This document shows, one piece after another, positions 61,568 through 64,000 of a stretch of DNA of 64,000 nucleotides (the stretch's first letter is position 1; each line of letters begins with the position of its first letter). The DNA is from Thermohalobaculum sp035527255 (GTDB taxonomy: Bacteria; Pseudomonadota; Alphaproteobacteria; Rhodobacterales; Rhodobacteraceae). The DNA lies in contig DATLAW010000237.1 of the NCBI GenBank assembly GCA_035527255.1, positions 13,385 through 77,384 on the forward strand, read 5' to 3'. Below the pieces are notes generated by a model. It had not been told where the DNA came from, searched no databases, and was given only the letters and a program-made list of their open reading frames with translations. Position numbers and translations under genes: made by a program.

Positions 61568-63610
61568 TCAGACGCCGTCGCGCGGGATCCGTTCGCGCCA
61601 GGACCGGGAGAAAACCGTCTTTCCATCCTCCCTCGCATCAACATCCGTGTCGACCAGGAATTCGGTCGCTGTCGCGCGAAGGCGGGTCGTGGACTCGATC
61701 TCGACATGCCAATTCTCACGCTGCCTAGCCGAGTGCCAACTCCAGACAGCGTCCGCCGACAACGGGTCAGACTCGCAGATCGAGTAGGTGCAGGACATGC
61801 CGTCGGCAACATCGAGATCGATATCGTCAATATGATATCGGCCGCCGTCTTCGACCAGGCGCTGAGTCCAGACGCCCGTCGCCAGGTCGCGCTCGACCGT
61901 GCGTGCGGATGACGCGGGCAGGATTGTTCTGGTCGACGCGGGCGGCGCCATCTCAGGATGTTCGAATATCGGTGGGTCGGCGTCGGCATCTTTCGCCGGG
62001 CGCACCGGCAATTCCAGCACGCTCCGCACCGCCATCACCGACAGTTCGACGGGCGCAGCCGCGGGCCAGATCATCGGCCAATAGGCGGTAGAGAGCGCCA
62101 GGCGCAAGCGATGACCGGCGGGGACGCAATGCGCGAGGTCGTTGAGCTGGATAGTCACCTCAGTCCATTCGCCGGGCGTCATTGGGCTGATGGCTTCGTG
62201 GTCGGCGCGGTGCGTGAGATTGAGTATTCCATATGTCACACGTTTCGCGGTGCCGTCCGGCGCGACATTCATCAACCGCAGGATGAGATTACCTTGCGGT
62301 TGGTCGACGGCGATGCGCAGCCTGGCCATCGGCGCGCCCAATAGCGCCATCGCATCCGTCAGCGGTCCGGTCTCGAAGCATAAGGAGCGGCCATCGTCCT
62401 CGCGCTGGTCGATCGCAAGATCGGGGCTGGTTCCACCGAGGCCATAAGGACACCAGCTTCCGCCCGTGACGCCGAGCGATTGTGGCGAGCAATGCGCGAG
62501 AACGGTCTCGGTGCCAGCCTCGCTGCCGAGCCCGTCAGCATTCAGCGCAAAAACACGAGTCTGAATGTCCGGTGAGGGCCATGTCGCTTCCGAAATCCAG
62601 CGACCGGGCACGAAATCGCGGCAGGCGCCGGGCTCGATGTAGTCCTGCATCCAGACCGTATATGCGGGCTCGTCCATGATGCCCGTCGCCTCGTCCTTGA
62701 GCCAATGATCCCACCAGCGCAGCGCATGCTGAAGGAAGCCAATGCTTGGGCCTGGGATGCCCAGTTCCGGATATTTGTGGCCCCAGGGGCCGACCAGACC
62801 CTTCGAGGGGCACGAGAGATTGGCGAGCAGGCGCGGCACGGCGTTGGAGTAGCCGTCTTCCCATCCGCCGACCGCGTAGACGGCGCAATCAATGTCGCCA
62901 TAGCTTTCGCACACCGAGCCATGACGCCAATAGTCGTCGCGCCGCTGATGGCGCATCCAGATATGCGAAGCCGGCGGCTTCCAGTTCTCGAGGCGTTCGA
63001 ACCACTGCTCACGCCAGGTCTCTCCCGCGATCTCCGGGTCCGGTGGCCGGGTCATGAAGTGATAGAAGCCCGAGCCCCAGAAGAACCCGTCGGTTAGAAG
63101 ACAGCCCCCCATCCGGTGAACGTCGTCAGCGTAGCGGTCGTCGGTGGAACAGTGGGTGATGATCGCTTTCAGCGCCGGGGGGCGGCGCGCGGCGACCTGA
63201 AGCGCGTTGAAGCCGCCCCACGAAATTCCAGTCATTCCGATGCGCCCGGAACACCATGGCTGCGCGGCGATCCAGGAGATGGCCGCGATGGCATCGTCTT
63301 GTTCGGACGTCGGATATTCGTCGGTGATCAGCCCTTCTGAGTCCCCCGTCCCGCGAATATCGAGCCGGATGCAGGCATAGCCGTGACCAGCCCAATAGCG
63401 GTGCCGGCAGTCGTCGCGGACACGCGTGCCGTCGCGCTTTCGGTAAGGGATGTATTCAAGGATCGCGGGGACCGGATGCGCTGTGGCATCCTTAGGCATC
63501 CAGATCCGCGCCGACAGGCGGACGCCATCCGGCATTGAAATCCAAATGTGCTCGATTTCAGTGACATCGTTAGGAAGCTTATCGACGAAGTTAAGACTAC
63601 CGGTGTCCAT
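61568..63610 (-). CDS. CocE/NonD family alpha/beta hydrolase (copy 2)
   Basis: 680 residues. Paralogue of the preceding gene with the same blocks: ILEYIPYRKRDGTRVRDD, RLDIRGTGDSEG, and Ser130 in GISWGGFNALQVAARRP. The jelly-roll end has HCVPAGHRLRLALSTAYWPM. It is the first gene of the eight-gene minus-strand cluster, with no gene on that strand upstream except a pstS stub. The substrate is unknown; both copies are cytoplasmic by lack of signal peptide. Confidence 0.87.
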   Translation of the reverse strand: MDTGSLNFVDKLPNDVTEIEHIWISMPDGVRLSARIWMPKDATAHPVPAILEYIPYRKRDGTRVRDDCRHRYWAGHGYACIRLDIRGTGDSEGLITDEYPTSEQDDAIAAISWIAAQPWCSGRIGMTGISWGGFNALQVAARRPPALKAIITHCSTDDRYADDVHRMGGCLLTDGFFWGSGFYHFMTRPPDPEIAGETWREQWFERLENWKPPASHIWMRHQRRDDYWRHGSVCESYGDIDCAVYAVGGWEDGYSNAVPRLLANLSCPSKGLVGPWGHKYPELGIPGPSIGFLQHALRWWDHWLKDEATGIMDEPAYTVWMQDYIEPGACRDFVPGRWISEATWPSPDIQTRVFALNADGLGSEAGTETVLAHCSPQSLGVTGGSWCPYGLGGTSPDLAIDQREDDGRSLCFETGPLTDAMALLGAPMARLRIAVDQPQGNLILRLMNVAPDGTAKRVTYGILNLTHRADHEAISPMTPGEWTEVTIQLNDLAHCVPAGHRLRLALSTAYWPMIWPAAAPVELSVMAVRSVLELPVRPAKDADADPPIFEHPEMAPPASTRTILPASSARTVERDLATGVWTQRLVEDGGRYHIDDIDLDVADGMSCTYSICESDPLSADAVWSWHSARQRENWHVEIESTTRLRATATEFLVDTDVDAREDGKTVFSRSWRERIPRDGV

Positions 63611-63833
63611 TGATCTTTCTCATCTGCATTGCCCCTGCCGGTAGCAGCACGATGGACTCAACGAGACGCCGACGCAATCCTCTTGGCCGCACGAGCAACC
63701 AATGACCAGACGACGGTCGATGGGAAGCGTGGTCGCATAGGCTGCGTCTCATCCGCGTGTCGCGCGCAATCTATTCTGCGGGCCTGAAATCATCGCGGAC
63801 ATCCGACAAGCCAGACATTCGCCAGCTTTGGCG

Positions 63834-63959
63834 CTACACTCGCGGGTACGAGGCGCGGATCGACGAGCCGACGATCTTGATCTGGTCGCGGGCAATCGCC
63901 TGACCGGCCATGGCCAGCGTCGCGGCGGTGGCAAGGACAAAGCCTGTGCGGATGTTCAT
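63834..63959 (-). pseudogene. Stub of a PstS-type phosphate-binding protein gene
   Basis: An ATG at 63959 opens a frame with signal peptide GFVLATAATLAMAGQAIA, then RDQIKIVGSS, the usual start of mature PstS proteins. TAG follows at 63836-63834 after 41 codons, and no further PstS sequence is visible downstream to 63611. So only the signal and first strand remain. It marks the right edge of the eight-gene cluster. Confidence 0.65.
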
Positions 63960-64000
63960 GGGGTCTCTCCAATTCGCGTACACGTTAGGGCGAGGCGCCG

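Noticed and set aside
60327..61787. A 486-codon plus-strand frame over the CocE hydrolase
   Set aside because: Antisense of a gene with intact catalytic motifs; no signature of its own.
1..64000. CRISPR arrays, insertion sequences, prophage or toxin-antitoxin genes
   Set aside because: I found no regularly spaced repeats, transposases, integrases or phage structural genes.

Overview
This 64 kb window is high-GC, densely coded chromosomal DNA from an alphaproteobacterium, most likely Rhodospirillales-like. The reasons are an irr-fabA-fabB-fabI cluster, an IalB-family protein, a single-polypeptide ETF-ubiquinone oxidoreductase, UbiA, and the UDG/MoaB neighbourhood. I see no rRNA, tRNA, CRISPR array, intact insertion sequence or phage gene. 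The assignment is from recognised gene families, not from a search.

0-15 kb is mostly core metabolism: the tail of a glutathione S-transferase, a thiolase, ispE (with no ordinary start codon), a TPR protein, a class III PHA synthase (phaE-phaC), DUF2199, a hydroxyacid dehydrogenase, an SH3 protein, lemA with a DUF2207 membrane protein, then irr divergent from fabA-fabB-fabI and a translationally coupled M50 protease. 15-20 kb holds a serine/threonine dehydratase, two small lipoproteins, rlmN and an IalB protein.

20-26 kb is dominated by lysine catabolism: davB (lysine 2-monooxygenase), davA (5-aminovaleramidase) and gcdH (glutaryl-CoA dehydrogenase) on one strand, with a DMT transporter. GcdH electrons should pass through ETF to the ETF-QO at 32-34 kb, which can also serve the large GcvT-type flavoprotein at 44-46 kb. 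26-46 kb continues with ubiA, DUF3422, a DUF6502/lipoprotein divergon carrying two matching 17-bp operator-like sites, a MAPEG gene broken by an amber codon beside an HxlR regulator, an amidase, UDG, a LysE exporter, moaB, an Hpt protein, a leucyl aminopeptidase coupled to an NlpC/P60 endopeptidase, an MltB transglycosylase and a CDF metal exporter.

46-64 kb is accessory in character: two M20 amidohydrolases, an EamA transporter, an MFS transporter behind a 21-bp tandem repeat, and an eight-gene minus-strand cluster. That cluster, read in transcription order, is two CocE/NonD hydrolases, a complete oligopeptide-type ABC importer (Tat-dependent binding protein, two permeases, a fused double ATPase) and two tandem Fe(II)/2-oxoglutarate oxygenases resembling the ArpA/BesD group. 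Gene stubs lie at both edges (dppB/dppC fragments on the left, a pstS stub on the right), as expected for a remodelled region. This cluster is the best candidate for an undescribed system: import, hydrolysis and oxidation of a peptide- or amino-acid-like compound.

A 105-bp two-hairpin repeat occurs three times (14988, 25666, 28506), with stems kept despite different sequences. In two copies its edge supplies the stop codon of the neighbouring gene.
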